From Progne subis subis (Eukaryota > Chordata > Aves > Passeriformes > Hirundinidae): DNA of 64,000 bases. Position numbers and translations under genes: made by a program. Every line of letters starts with the position of its first letter. Position 1 is the first letter of the stretch. A model generated the notes under the pieces. It was not told where the DNA came from. It saw only the letters and a program-made list of their open reading frames with translations, and searched no databases. This document shows positions 26,901-39,723 of the stretch, in pieces. The DNA lies in NCBI GenBank assembly GCA_022316685.1, contig JAKJHU010000005.1:15974707-16038706 (forward strand). The letters run 5' to 3'.

Positions 26901-29900
26901 CACCCCCAGAATGTCCCAGGTGGGAGATTACAGCCCACATGCCAGTTACTCATGGGCTCCAATTCAGAAAAGCATACCTATTCAGGAAAGCACTTAATTA
27001 AGCACATGCTTATATGCTTTTCTGAATCAGGTCCATAGTACCATAGGAAATGGGTATAACAGACATAAAATGCATGAGTAAAAGTAACTGAGAACTTAGG
27101 TCCAGAGCACAAGCTTTCATTTATGTACCTTTATGTTTTTAATATATGATGCGCTGCTTAAAACATAGAACAGCTGAGCATACTGCTTCGTAAAATGCAG
27201 CGTGGACAAAAGGAGACCTGGGGACAATCAGATCCCAGGACCCAATTGGTATCTTCACATGCCTAATCCACTGCAGAAAAGTGCTGAAAAAGATGCAGAG
27301 CACCTTTTGTTCACATTATTTTGTTTTCCAGAAGATGGACATCTTTGGGTATATTGATGTAATGGGGATAAATGTCAGGTGGCCAAAGAGTTCTTTGTCA
27401 CAGGGTTTGAATCTACTGATGCACACCCAGTTAGAGCCAGCACGAACAGGGAGGCAAGGAAGGAAACAACTCTGGACGTGTTGATCAAGCAACAGGGAAG
27501 GCGTCTTCAGGAAGGTCATTCCTTTTTCACTAGCAGCATTACAGAGCAAAAACTTTGCATTTTCCCTTCCTTTAAATGCTGCTTTCTGACAAATCCAACG
27601 CGGCAAAAAGAAGCTGGCCACCAGCAACTGAAGCTGCTCAGCAGCTGCTCCAGGCAAAGCAGGAAGCTGACCGAGGACACACAAGGGGCCAGACGGATTA
27701 AGAGTCACTGGTGAGGTCTGAAAAATGCCAAGTTTAGATATGCTGTCATATCTGTATGTGATTATAAAGCAGCAGGAAAGCCCTGCGGTCTGCACTGGGG
27801 AAACCCAAGTCTTAGAATGGTAATTATGCCCATGTATGGGAATACCAGACCTCTCATTTAGTTTCAAATAACTGTTTTGCTAAAAAGGGATACCTTTTTC
27901 ACCTAGTTCACACTGACTTTCTATCACTACAAATAATTTTAAGCTGAATAAAACTTTGTCACAGCGGAACCATTCAAAAGTTCATACTGAGGGCCACAAA
28001 GTTGAAAAAGATGCTGCTGCCCACAAAAGCTTTGATCCAAGAGATAAAAGCTAGATTTGGAATTTCCTTCAGTGCAAGAGAATATATTTTTAATATATGT
28101 TGCAGTTTCATCGCTTGGCAATTTTTATTAACACTGAAAAACAGCAGACATTTTATTAAGTACTGGATATTCTAAATTGTATTTCAAAAACCAGGAGCTA
28201 CACAAACTCTTACAACATTACTAACATATTTTTGCAATCAGTCCATCTATTAAAATGCAGAGGGTTCTGTACAATTCAATTGCAGTGTTATAAGCGTACT
28301 TATTCAAATCAACCTTGAAAGACTGAAAGCCACAGTAATGAGATATTATTTTTTAGTTACACTTACCAAATCATAACATCATGCAACTAAACCAACAGAA
28401 CAGTTTTTAAATGGGCAGCCTTCATAAACTGAGATCCTGATGACCAACCCAACCCTGTGTAATGGAAAGGTATGTATAACCTGAGAATACCAAGGCTGCA
28501 AATGCACTGCAGAGAGAGAAGCAAGGCTCTTTTAAGTCACAGCAACATAACAAGTAGGTAGGACAGAAACAGCAGAGGGATGCAAAGTCTGAAGCGTACC
28601 AATTTAATGTACTGCTACCCTAGTCTGACTTTGAGTTTCTGAAGGCTTTACTTATCATCATGTGACAATCATTGAAGGATCTCTAAGGGATCACTTATCA
28701 AGCCACAAACCCATGCAATCATGCAGCAGTTTCTCAACTGTGTGCTTTTAGTATGACAAATAAGGATGCAGAAGTTCCTCTTCGCATGAGTATGAAGACT
28801 GTAGCCTAAGAGCTTCTCTGTTTGAGGTTTCTTCCTTCTGCGGTCCTCAAAGCCCATCACGTCCTACAGCCATTCTAATTACAAATACTCTGGGTTGGAT
28901 TTTTGTTTCTTCTCATCATTTTCTTCAACTCATTCTTTGCACCAATTTCTGTTACTAGCCAAAGTACAGATACAGCAATAATTTACAGATACATGCTGGG
29001 TACACATGCTATTGCAGTGCAAAAATGCTTGGTTACATTTCAAAAAATTTTCCAGATTTTCTCTCATCCTTAGGTTGAATTTGCTCACATGATAAATATT
29101 TCCAGTATGTACTACAAAATACTAGCATATAAAGTGCACATACTTGCTAATTCCACTGTATAATACAGTGAAGGATCTGTAGGAGTAGCTTTGGTTACCA
29201 CATATTTTGTTTCTTTGTTTACTGTGATAATATATTTTGTTATAGTCAAGAATTTTCTACTGAATTAGCAGAGGTTTACTGGCTTATAAAAATTCAATAT
29301 TCAAAATACTAACATACCTCAGTACTTAAACAGTGACTTTTTTGTTGGAGATGTAACAGATGTTAAAATCAATTCATAAAAAACTATCTTCAAACCATTT
29401 CCACTAAATATTATACATTAAAACATTTACACTGACAGCAAGTGTGAAAAGTCTGTTTCTTTATATGGTACAGAGGTAGCTAGGGATAGAGAGACAGCTG
29501 GGTGAAGCAGACACATATTTTCCATGCCTTCTTATCATACCACCTAAACCAGAACCCTTTAATGCCAGTGGTGCCACAACAATTCCTGCTTCTCTGCACC
29601 AAAAAGGTGCATCTTCTTTGCTACACATCCCTTGTGTGGGTATTGAGCCGAGAAAGCACAGCGGTAATCTTCTAGTAAATACTGGCATTAGAATAGTGTG
29701 CATTAGTAGCTTTCTTCAGGCAAATAAGAGAAGTACAAAAAGAAGAAAAAGGTTGAAGGATGGTTGCAAGCCCACAGGACATCTACCCAGTTATGTATCC
29801 TTTCGGTGAAAAATGGCACCAAATGCTACACACTGCACGATACCATTATTGCACTTTTTGTATTCACTTTTTATTACTGCAGAATAGTCCTATCTGTTTC

Positions 29901-30585
29901 AGGAATGCAAGAATGATTTATTCCATCATTTGCTTTCCATGTGGAAGGCAGCTACAGCTTCTCTTCATTTCTAAGATGGACCTTTTCTCCGTTTTCCCCT
30001 TTAATCTGACATCGTTAAGTCTCTAACTTACAGGGTATTATACCTTCACAGTATGATGTTAAATGGCAAGCCCTGGGTATAAAGCCAACTTCCCGTGGAG
30101 TTCATATATTCAAACTCACAAGCATATCTTAGTCTGGAATTGGGTAAATCACTCATTGGGCTTCTCTAATTTGAATGGAGGCATTTTCTTCTGGAAAAGT
30201 GGAAAAATCATACATGTAAACTTACCAGGTGACATTACCAACATTTACAGATGAGAAGACAGCGTAGTCTTTCCCCCCAGGTGGACAAGCCTTACTGTAG
30301 ACCAAGAAGTGGAAGACAATGGCAGGAACTTTTTTGGTCTTCACATGACAGTAACCTCCCTATCTATCCAAATACAAAGGCCTCATCTCTCTAGAGTATT
30401 CATAACAGAGAAAAGATTTATGGAGAGGACTTTATCACCATCCTAAAACACCCTTCTTTGCAGAAATTTACACACAAACCTTTGCTGCCTGCTTTGCACT
30501 GTGGAATCTGTTGAAGACCCTTTTCTGACCCCAAATTTCAAGGGTAACTGTATATGCTCCCCTGAGAGAGACACAATGAAGGATA
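23940..30585. other. AT-rich non-coding stretch
   Basis: No gene is supported. The 183-codon minus-strand frame at 27316-27867 is the longest unexplained frame outside the CpG island. It overlaps a 111-codon plus-strand frame and has no recognisable motif, so it is not called as a gene. T-rich or A-rich homopolymers occur near 25150 and 26012-26040. Confidence 0.5.
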
Positions 30586-30706
30586 TGGGGGGAAAAAACC
30601 AAACCAAACCAAAACAAAACAAAACAAAACAAAACAAAACAAACAACAACAACAAAAAAACCCCAAAACCCAAAAACCAACAACAACAACAAACCACCCA
30701 CCAACC
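30586..30706 (+). repeat. (AAAAC)n-type compound simple repeat
   Basis: AAACC, AAAAC and AAC units alternate over about 120 bp, with an A-rich core of six or more AAAAC pentamers. Reading frames across it give Lys/Asn/Gln/Thr-rich strings on the plus strand and Val/Leu/Phe-rich strings on the minus strand. These are artefacts of the repeat. Confidence 0.95.
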
Positions 30707-31228
30707 TAAAATAAAGATTAAGCAGCTGGAGATTTTCTTGCATATACTACCACATCTGTGCCTCCAATGAGCATCAAGACTTTTATAATGGTCTGATTGT
30801 CTGAGATACATTTTTTGTTAAGATTGAGCTCAAAAGCTACCACTGAGCAGCAGCAGAATAACAGGGACTGATTCTCCCATTCTCTCCCAGCAGCTAGTAG
30901 TAAAGGATAAGTGAATACTATGAACAGACAAAGTTAGCCCCAAACATCAATGTTCTAATGGCCTCCCCTAAATGACATTCATCTATGTCATTTTTCAGTT
31001 ATTAGTCATGGCACTTTGATGTTTTGCTATAGCAGAAGCACTGAAAAGTATGAAAAATGAAAAGTAAACACAGTGGCATAGTGAAACCAACAGCCAAGGA
31101 GTCCTGTCTGGATTTTTCACCCCAGCAGGCAGCATTGCTGCATTTCACTTTCCTGCATTACTGTATATACTTGGTCCAAGTATCCTCACAGTTATCATTT
31201 ACACAGTTGGTTGCTTTTTTCCCCACAG
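30707..31228. other. Non-coding stretch
   Basis: No repeat or gene is recognised. The stretch runs up to the polypyrimidine-AG at 31214-31228 that precedes the candidate plus-strand exon. Confidence 0.5.
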
Positions 31229-31364
31229 ATGCTATTTTCCATCTTTTGCTTTCTTTCAGCACTGAAAATTTGCAGGAAAAGTCACCCATAACACATGCAT
31301 TCCTATGTATACTCTCCATTGGTGATGTCCTCTGTGAAAATGTAAATTTTCCCAAAGAACTGAG
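31229..31364 (+). CDS. Candidate internal exon, plus strand, unidentified
   Basis: An excellent acceptor (CTTTTTTCCCCACAG ending at 31228) is followed by a 136-nt open segment. It ends at a near-perfect donor (CTGAG|GTAAGTATT, with the G|GT boundary after 31364). A second strong acceptor (TTTGCTTTCTTTCAG) ends at 31259 and gives an alternative 105-nt exon. The shared frame reads from about DAIFHLLLSFSTENLQEKS to ENVNFPKELR, with mixed composition and both hydrophobic and charged residues. It closes in a stop immediately after the donor, as expected if the donor is used. The peptide matches no family known to me. Its orientation is opposite to the minus-strand candidates at 39 and 46 kb, so if all are real there are two overlapping transcription units. 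It could also be a chance assembly or an exon of a non-coding RNA. Confidence 0.33.
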
Positions 31365-32085
31365 GTAAGTATTACAGATGTTGATATTTTTTCTTACCTT
31401 TTTCTGAAACCATGCTATCAGCAAGTATAATTTCTGAGGACTGTGGAGCACTCAGCTGAAAATTTCAGATGTTTTGAAATGCTGCAGTGTTCCTGGTTAG
31501 GCACTGCATCACATATTCACTCAAGGCCTCAAGAATGTCTCTTGAGACTGCTGGAAATCAGAGGACAGCTAGCTGGTCAGCTCCTGCTCTTGGAATACGC
31601 CAGATGGATTTCTGTAACTGGTGATTTTAAAGAAGCTGGACTGCAGCCCTTTCACAACCACCTGGCATCTTCAGTGCACATCACGTTAGGTGAAACTAGA
31701 CAGCAAGGAATATAGCACTGCACCTGGGATAATTACATTTATTTCTCAGCTCCATACTCGTACAGGTAAGCTTGTTGAATTTCACAGCATGATTTGCAGA
31801 TCCACGATCAAGTCGTATCTGCAGTACTGACTGAGCATTATTGCAAGACCAAATACAGATAGAACTCAGACATATTTACAGAGGTCTTTTTGACCTGCAT
31901 AGTAGGCATGAGAAAGTAATTCATCCATTAAGGAGCATGCAGTACAAGTTTCCTGGCCATTATGATTTTTATCATTATATATTTTCGTATGTTGACCACA
32001 TCAAGATTTCCTTGTCTGAAAAAATACACAGTTTCCCATACACCACAGAACATGAAAATAGTGATTAGCACAATCTAAGCATTCT

Positions 32086-32087
<2 letters not shown>

Positions 32088-32128
<41 letters not shown>
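32088..32128 (+). repeat. Poly(T) tract, 41 nt
   Basis: Forty-one uninterrupted T residues. No adjoining retroposon is recognised. Confidence 0.97.
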
Positions 32129-33009
32129 CCTACTCTTTTTAAGTGTTGACATAAGCTTTCTGGTTGGTAGTTCTGCTTGATACCCTACTGATGGGCTTTC
32201 AACAATTGGCAAATTTTACAGCTGCATAACTATGTTGGAAACAGGCTCTAGATTTGCATTCAATTGTTGTAAATATACCTGGTTAACTACAGCTGCATTG
32301 CTACAAAATTTTCCAAATGCCTATATTCTAAGCAATTCTAAGTCCTCTTTCATCAATACATAGGTATTTAGATAAGAATACAAAGCAGATCTGTAAACTA
32401 CCAACTGGAAACAAGTCACTTTTTCAAATCTATTTTATTTGGTAGGATGTCTTGTTACACAATTATTCAGTCTTATTTATCACAGCTCAACACCAGGACT
32501 TTCAACAGAACTCTTTATATGGTTAATGTTCAAAACAGATGATATCCAGCAGCATCAGAAAAGCAGATGAAGTGTATCATTATTGCAATATATCTGCTTC
32601 CATAGACATGTTTCAAAATAGAGTTTAATTACATGAACTGAGAGATTCTCAGTAAATAGTTCGGTATAAAGTTCTCAAAATGCTAGCTAATTCTACCCTG
32701 TTTAATCTAAAATTAGATATTATTTCAACCTGGGAAGTTCAGGTCAATGTTAAGTCTCCATGTGTTTGTTTTTATCAAAATTGAGTACTGTTGAACCTTA
32801 GCACTAAGAAGAAAGAACTGGAGAGTTTATGAACAATCAGCCAGTGGTGCATCACAAAACTGCCCTTGATCCTACAAGAACTATTTCCTCTACTTCTATT
32901 TTCCATTTGCAGTTATCTTCAGATTAAATCTATTATCTTGCAAGGAAAATGTATAATTTTCCTTCAATTAATGAAACTTTGGACTCCTTGACCTAGAAAC
33001 AAGTTATAC

Positions 33010-33350
33010 ATGAAACGCGATGTGGTGTCAGCTTCTTGAAAGCCAATGATTTTCATTTGTGATGCCTCCATCAGTACGGTTTAAATTATCATTTACTACA
33101 GTTATTAATAAGCATTCCATTTGAAATGACAATCTCACTCCTGCAGCTTCAAACCTATGGGATGAGAGGATAAAATTAGTTTCATTTTTATGACACTTCT
33201 AGATGCCGGTGCCACACTATGGAGGCTACAGGTTAATCATTAGTTTTACACTGATGCGGTAAAACGCCATGAAAACTCATTATCAAAGCTGTTTAACCTG
33301 GGCAATGAATTTGAGAGCATGGCAGACAAGCAGTTAGATCACAGGATAAA
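33010..33350. promoter_or_regulatory. Candidate conserved non-coding element
   Basis: This is about 340 bp of non-repetitive, mixed-composition sequence with no open frame on either strand. It holds several ATTA/TAAT cores (TTAAATTATCATTTAC, GTTATTAATAAG, GTTAATCATTAG) plus balanced GC segments such as GCCGGTGCCACACTATGGAG. Of all non-coding parts of the window this looks least like drifting neutral sequence. The call is an inference from texture and needs a cross-species alignment. Confidence 0.38.
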
Positions 33351-36230
33351 CAGCAGGACATCTGCAAGCCCATAGCCCACCAGAGCTCCAGTACCACCAC
33401 AACCACTATTACTACATGGAAGAAAAAGTACACGCAGAAAGACACAAACAAATACAGCTCTTAAGATTATTTAGCATAAGCTGAACTTGTGAATGTGCTA
33501 ATGGCTTGAGTTTAGCCTGAGTAACTAATGTCTGGAAAAGCAGATAATAGGTAATGGAAACGGAAAACCAGTAGCTGTGTGCATTAGAAACTGATTAAAA
33601 GTATCTAAAGGGAAACTGTAGTCGGATTCAAGCTCCTGAACACTTGTACCCCTGCATGCAGCATCTGACTGACTGTGCACAGCATTCACTCTTCCTGTGT
33701 GCTCAACTTCCCTGACAACAGAGGCTCCTGCGTTCAGTGCAGTGAAAGCTGAGTGAATCCGGTTCATGAAACTAAAAGCATCCTGGAATGGACCATGGCA
33801 ACCAGGGTGAGCAAGAGAAGGCAAGTGGAGCTGAGAGGCCCCTACTGCAGCAGGGCCTGTCAGGGCCAGGCTGCTTGCATAAATGCAATTAAATAGTGGT
33901 AGAAGTAAAACAGAGGATACCAATATAACTAACCATTAACTACAGAACACATTGCTCCCTCTGATGGTAAAACCCACTGAATGATAGAAAGACTCCATAC
34001 ATTTCATTTCACTTCAATTCAAAAATTGTCATGCCATCAAGTTTATTTCACAACTGAAAGAAAACAAACTAAAAAGGAGGAGTGGAAATGACAGCCCAGT
34101 CCACTCAAGCAAAGGCCTGAACTGCAGGGAAAGCAACGTGCTGCATTCAAGGCACAGGCTGCTGGAAGAATTTTAACAGAGTAAGAAACTTTGAATGGAC
34201 GGGAAAAAGAGCAAGAAGAGGTTTTCCTAACTGCTTGAGAGGCACTATGAGGATCACCATTTAGGAAGCGAATTCTTTCTCACACTTGATCCTATCTGGG
34301 CGGGTAAATGCACAAATCCTGTTTGCACAGAGTCAGTAAAAAGGATCCCTGAAAAACAGTTAAAGCACAGATTACTAAATTTTTAACTACAAGCAGCTTT
34401 TGAGTTTTTAATGGATGGAATTTAGTATCTACACTGCCATGTCCAGCAACAGAAGGTTCCCAGGCTGTGGGCTGTTACTGTGCAAATCCCAAAATGCTCA
34501 GGTGGCGGCTCAACACATTTCACTGCAAACCATGAGCAGTCCCACAGGGAGAGTGACTGCATGACAAACTGGAACTTGAAAACCTGTATGATTCTTTAAC
34601 AGCATTGCTAACTGAAATAAGAAAAACACTCTTTTTCACTTCAGAAATAAGTGATGTTTGCTTTAGCTCCTTCTCTTGTGTATTTTGATTGAATCACATA
34701 AAGAAAACTTTCATGTGGCCCAGGAACAACTAAAGACCTGCACTATAAAAGATGCTCTTTTTCATGACAGAAATCCTGTTAGTCACTGCATCCAGTACCA
34801 AAACCAAATTAAAAAAAAAAAAAGAGAAAGAAAGAAAAAAAAAAAATCAAAAAATTATGGTTAGCTAATATTCATTCCTCTGCTGTTAAAATACACAACA
34901 AAAGAAAGGGGGAGATACGATAAACTAGATTTGTTGCCACATTTAAGAAGAGGTTCGTTCAGTCTTCGCTTAAACACACCTTGTTTCTTAGTTTCTCAGC
35001 TAGAGCTTGCCTTTATAAGAGTAACATTTCAACACAAAACTCTGGGTCCCTCAGATGCAAGCTGCTTCATATTTGGGTTGGTGACCTCTTTGATTAAAGC
35101 ACAATCACAGCTGAAGTCCAAGTGCTGACACAAGGCAAAGGATGCTGCCATGACAATATTCTCATAGGGCATCAGGTGTTGCTTTCAAGAGCATGGAAGA
35201 GCATAAACAAATCTTGAAATTAATTATTTAACTAATTAATAAATAACTAAATAAACAACATGAGATTCACATTGTTATCCGAATGGGGTCATCTGGGATA
35301 AATTCTGCCTTAAGTTATATAATGGCAAAACTACTTCTATCCACTGCAGCCAAAACATTTCAAGGCTTTTAACATCTTCTTGACATCATTAAGGATTTAG
35401 CCAAATAGAAAAGACGACAAGGATGTGAGTGTGGTTTAATGGGTCTGCATGTACCCAATGTGCTTAAGATATACTTTATAAAATGGGAAATTAGATTCTT
35501 TGCCTAGTGTCATTTTATTATTTAAAATTTATTTAATATTTCTCCCTGTCATTCTTCTCTTTCTTAATACAAGTTGACTTGCAAGTCAACCACTTGGATA
35601 TGGAGGTAGAGCTCAGATAAAAGCTACTATAAGGAGAGGAGAGAAACCATGACTGTTACATAATGCTGAATAAATATTAGCCACAGCCACAAATCATTCA
35701 GATGTATTTGCTAGTAAAATATTTCTGAAATTATTGCTTTTATTTTGTACTGTATTTCCAAGTCTTTTCCAGAAAAGTATTTAAGCACATGCCTAACTTG
35801 AAGCACATGAAAAATCCCATTGATTTAAGTGGGTTTAATCACATCCCCTAAGTCCCACACATTCTTCAGCACACTGCTGCATCTGGACTTTTTACAAAAA
35901 TCAAATGAGTAGAAACTAAATGTATGTGTAAACCATGTTTTTCATGTGAAAATGTAGACTTAGTTATTTAATAGGCATGAAGGTACTGCACATTTAGCCT
36001 TATAAAATGAAAAAGCTAGAGAAGATTGATTTGCTGTCATGTTGCTGAATATTTTGTTTTCATTACAAAACCTGGACCCCTTTTTACTGAAGAAGGAAAT
36101 ATTTCTGAACATGTTAATTTCACCTGGACACTGTCAAAATCAGAAGCCTAAGCTGACGTACAATCCCTGTGCTAAGGAAACTTGTATTTTCATTTTGCAT
36201 TCACAAACAGGACAGACGTGGACACTTTGG

Positions 36231-36260
36231 GAAATTTTGAGAAATTTTAGGAAATTTTAA
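36231..36260 (+). repeat. Three-unit tandem repeat of about 10 bp
   Basis: GAAATTTTGA, GAAATTTTAG and GAAATTTTAA follow one another without a gap. Directly visible, with no known function. Confidence 0.85.
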
Positions 36261-38584
36261 TTCTAAGTTAAAATTCACTATTAAAATCAGTTAGAAGTAT
36301 AGAATTTATAAATTTCGTACTTTAAATGCTTGAACAAGCATCATATCATACAAGCAAAATTCATCTGTAGAGCCTGGGAAGTGTCTGTGTGATTCTGATG
36401 ATTTTTTCTCAAAAAACACCATTTACAGAGAGAGATAATACTTTTATTAGACTGACACATATACCAAATCTTATGTATGCATGCATAGATACAAACCTTT
36501 TCTTAGGTGAATAGGTCTTTGTGGAGGATTCAAAGAAGGTCTAAGCTGGCCCAGTTTCCAGGCCTTGAAAACCATTTTTTCCACCTGAAACTTTTTGCCA
36601 TTATTTTTTCTTACAACACAAAAGAAGGCACCTCTGATAGCCATATCACATCAGGGCTATAACACCAGTAGTAATAGAGAATTTCATGATCCAAGAACCA
36701 TGGAGACCCCATGCGCAGAAGACAATATCTACCTTGAGGAACGTTCATGTAGCTTATGGCAGTAGCGATTTTACCAAGTAGTTCTATCCCTAAAATTCTA
36801 GTCTGGGGCCTTTCTGGAACAAGAAATACCAGCCATAGCATACTATAGAGCAGCTGTGTGTCCGTCCTTGTCAGCAGTTCCAGGACAGTATGTGACAGAA
36901 GAACATTTTCTTTTATTGGTCTTCCTTGTTATTAAATAAAGCCAATACAGTGCCTTTCCCTTTAAACCTCTGATACTGGCATGGTAACATCCTCCAGGAG
37001 ACAGGCAGGAAGCTGAACCAGAGGAATCATGACAGTGACAATGACAGAAGCATTTCTGTTTGTTTGCCAACCCCTCTTCTCATCCTGTCTTGCAAGTTTA
37101 CAAGCCACAGATATTACTTTGTAGAATACTCCTGGATACATTTTTAAGAGATTGCCTATTTAGCTTTTAAAGAAACACACTTTCAAATTAGAATTTTAAG
37201 CAACACAGAAAAAATGCACATTTTTATTATATGTATGTAAACAGTGAACATTTGTATCTTTCATGCCAAACTCTTTCTCCAATGATATTCAATTCATATG
37301 ACACACAAGTCAACTCAGTTCATCCTGCATGTCAAAAGAATTAATTGCTTCTGAGTGCTGTCGCATTTGGTCTGTTCCGTTTGGAAATTGACAGAAATAA
37401 TATATATATATATAAAACTACTAATGTAATTTGGAAAAAGTGCCTTCAAATTTAACAGTGGTGGATTATTGTATAGAAATGACAGAATGCTGAACTGGCA
37501 GAGGACAAAGGAAAGAGAAAAACAAAAGTGTGTGTTCATAGAAGTTGTTATGTCATATGTAAAGGTCTTGCAGCTGAGAGAGAACAACAATGATGTTTCT
37601 AACTCAAATTCCTATTAGATGAGAGACAAGGAATTATGGTATTACACTTTATTCTTGATCTACTGTAATTCAAAATGGGTGATAATTTTGGATCCTCTAC
37701 GGCAAGCCACTTCTCTGTGTCAGTTACTGTATCTGTAGAAAGGAGGTAGTAAAATACCTGAGCAATTCTCAAAAATACTTTGAAATAAACCTTCAAAAAG
37801 ACAGGCTGGTGTTCTGTTACTTTCTATTGCAGTTGACTTGAAATTATGGCATTTTTCTTCAATGACTGATTTCAATTAAAAGCAAATAATCACTCATTAA
37901 GGAACTTTTTTTCTTACTAAATCCGTAATTCACTTAACTATCTTAAATGTTCTTTGCTTTCATAACTGAAGAATTTGTGCATACTGCCAGCATTTCATGA
38001 CCAGAAGCTAGACCAGATAACTTCTAGATATCTCTTTCAAGCAATATCACTAACCTGTTATGAACTGCCTGTAATATTCCAAGTCCTACAAATACTGATA
38101 TACCAGAGATAAGAACTGCAACATCTTATGCTGCAGTGCAGAACAGTGAAACAAAGCATTTTATAATTCAGTTAAAGAGTTTAAACTAATTTTCATTTCT
38201 TTGGCTCCAGCCAAAGTGCTAGCAGGCTGCCCACCCCAGAGGTGGGGAAGATTAAATGCTGCAGGTACAGGGCTCATACAGCAGAGAAGTAGCTGCACTG
38301 AAAACCGATCTGCAAAGGGATCACTTCTGACAGCTTCACACATTAAAACAAAACAAAAATGGGGAAACAACACTGTCCAAAAGAGGTTGCCAAGGATCGT
38401 CCATCTGCAAGAGGGCTATAAATGCAAGTAACAGATATAACAGTTTGTACAATCTGATAAAAAACAAATAACTCACCCAGGGGACAAGGGGGATGATTGT
38501 CCAAATGTCACAAAAATAAAAACCTGTTCATTCAGGTTTAGCTTCACATCTGCTAGTGTCCTGTCCTACAGTACTGCAATCTAT

Positions 38585-38700
38585 TGTTTAATTCTAGGTT
38601 AAAATGAAGTAATCTAAATGTGCAGGCTGTTATATAAAAGGGCCCAGGGATGAAATTACACCACTTTCTAATAAGGCCCTTTGAAACCCTAAACTAGCAA
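38585..38700. promoter_or_regulatory. Candidate conserved non-coding element
   Basis: A non-repetitive block of mixed composition with no open frame. It includes AAATGAAGTAATCTAAATG, GGGCCCAGGGATGAAATTAC and TAATAAGGCCCTTTGAA. It resembles a conserved regulatory block, but conservation is not visible from one sequence. Confidence 0.25.
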
Positions 38701-39061
38701 GTTAGCAGCCAAATTGTTCTTCTTCTATTAATACAGAACTGAACAGAAAGTGATGACTAAAAGAGACAAAATAAAGAGTGTCAACCTGTAGTTCTCAAAA
38801 TCCTAAGTGTCTGCTATACCAAAGCACATCAGAGGGCTATTTAGGTGCTAAAAATTTATCATTTTATTTACCATCACCAAGACCAGTCTTGAAAAACTTT
38901 AGTCTCCCTATTGCTAGACTCTTCATAAATACAACATTTGTAAAATGGCCTTCTCTTCCATTTCAAAACAAAGAGAACTTTTAACATAGATTCATCTGTC
39001 CATGTAAGAACAATTTATGTGGTTTTGAGTATTCTTTCACTTGGTAAGTAGCAGCTTGCAC

Positions 39062-39231
39062 CTGGTGACAGATATCACACCATAACATGAAAAGGACCAT
39101 TTGGTTATTTTCTTCTATCTGTGCAATACATGTCTTACTATTTTCCTCTTTTTCACTCGGAATACTATTGACTGAGTCTTCCCATAAATTAAAAGAAAAT
39201 CTCACGTATGGATGTGCAAACATATCTGCAT
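39062..39231 (-). CDS. Candidate internal coding exon, unidentified
   Basis: On the minus strand an acceptor with a pyrimidine-rich tract (CTCTTTTTCTTTACAATTCAG) opens a 170-nt segment. It ends at CACCAG|GTGCAAG. One frame is open throughout: 2 nt plus 56 codons, beginning about ADMFAHPYVRFSFNLWEDS and ending MVLFMLWCDICHQ. Composition is protein-like: an acidic/polar middle (SEKEENSKTCIAQIEENNQ) between hydrophobic ends, and no low complexity. The donor is only moderate (GTGCAA); an alternative CAA|GTGAAAG lies 21 nt further on. The frame starts with a split codon, so it cannot be the next exon directly after the 46-kb candidate, which ends on a codon boundary. No family was recognised. Confidence 0.35.
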
Positions 39232-39677
39232 CTGAATTGTAAAGAAAAAGAGAATTGTGAGCTTTTTTTGATACAAACCCACCCCAGAAGGTACAGTAGC
39301 ATGACAGGCCTCATCCCAGACTGCTCCATGCCAGCTGCAAGGTTCCACTGGATATCATCAGCTGCACCTGATGGATCCCAGCTCACCTCTGTATCAGCTT
39401 GCATCATTTTCCTGCTGCTCTTAAAAATAGAGCTATTCACCTATTCAGTTGGGAGTAAAGACAGGAAAGCTGAAGTGTGATAAACTCTGTTCTGATTCTG
39501 ACTCTTTTTCTCGCTGAATGATCTTGATTAAGACTTGATTCCCCTACTTCTGCCACCAGGAGAAGGCAAAGGAAAGGGGGCACAAGAGGCTCTACAGCAC
39601 AACAATTAGGCAAGCAGACTGACTTCTGGTCAAAAATAGGAAAAAGAAACAAATGAGTGACATAATGTCATAAATGG

Positions 39678-39723
39678 CATATATATGTGTATACATATAT
39701 ATACACACACACATATATATATA
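39678..39723 (+). repeat. (AT)n/(AC)n compound microsatellite
   Basis: ATATATATGTGTATAC is followed by ATATATATACACACACACAT and ATATATATAT. Directly visible. Confidence 0.93.

Larger units (their letters stand above)
31365..39061. other. Non-coding stretch with poly(T) and candidate regulatory blocks
   Basis: No further gene is supported. It contains the 41-nt poly(T) at 32088, candidate conserved elements at 33010-33350 and 38585-38700, a three-unit 10-bp tandem repeat at 36231-36260 and a short (AT)n near 37399-37414. Confidence 0.55.

Noticed and set aside
30443..30811. Opposed ORFs rich in Lys/Asn/Gln (plus) and Val/Leu/Phe (minus)
   Set aside because: Translation of the AAAAC/AAC simple repeat.
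33525..33923. 132-codon minus-strand ORF
   Set aside because: No recognisable domain, no splice support and no compositional coding signal.
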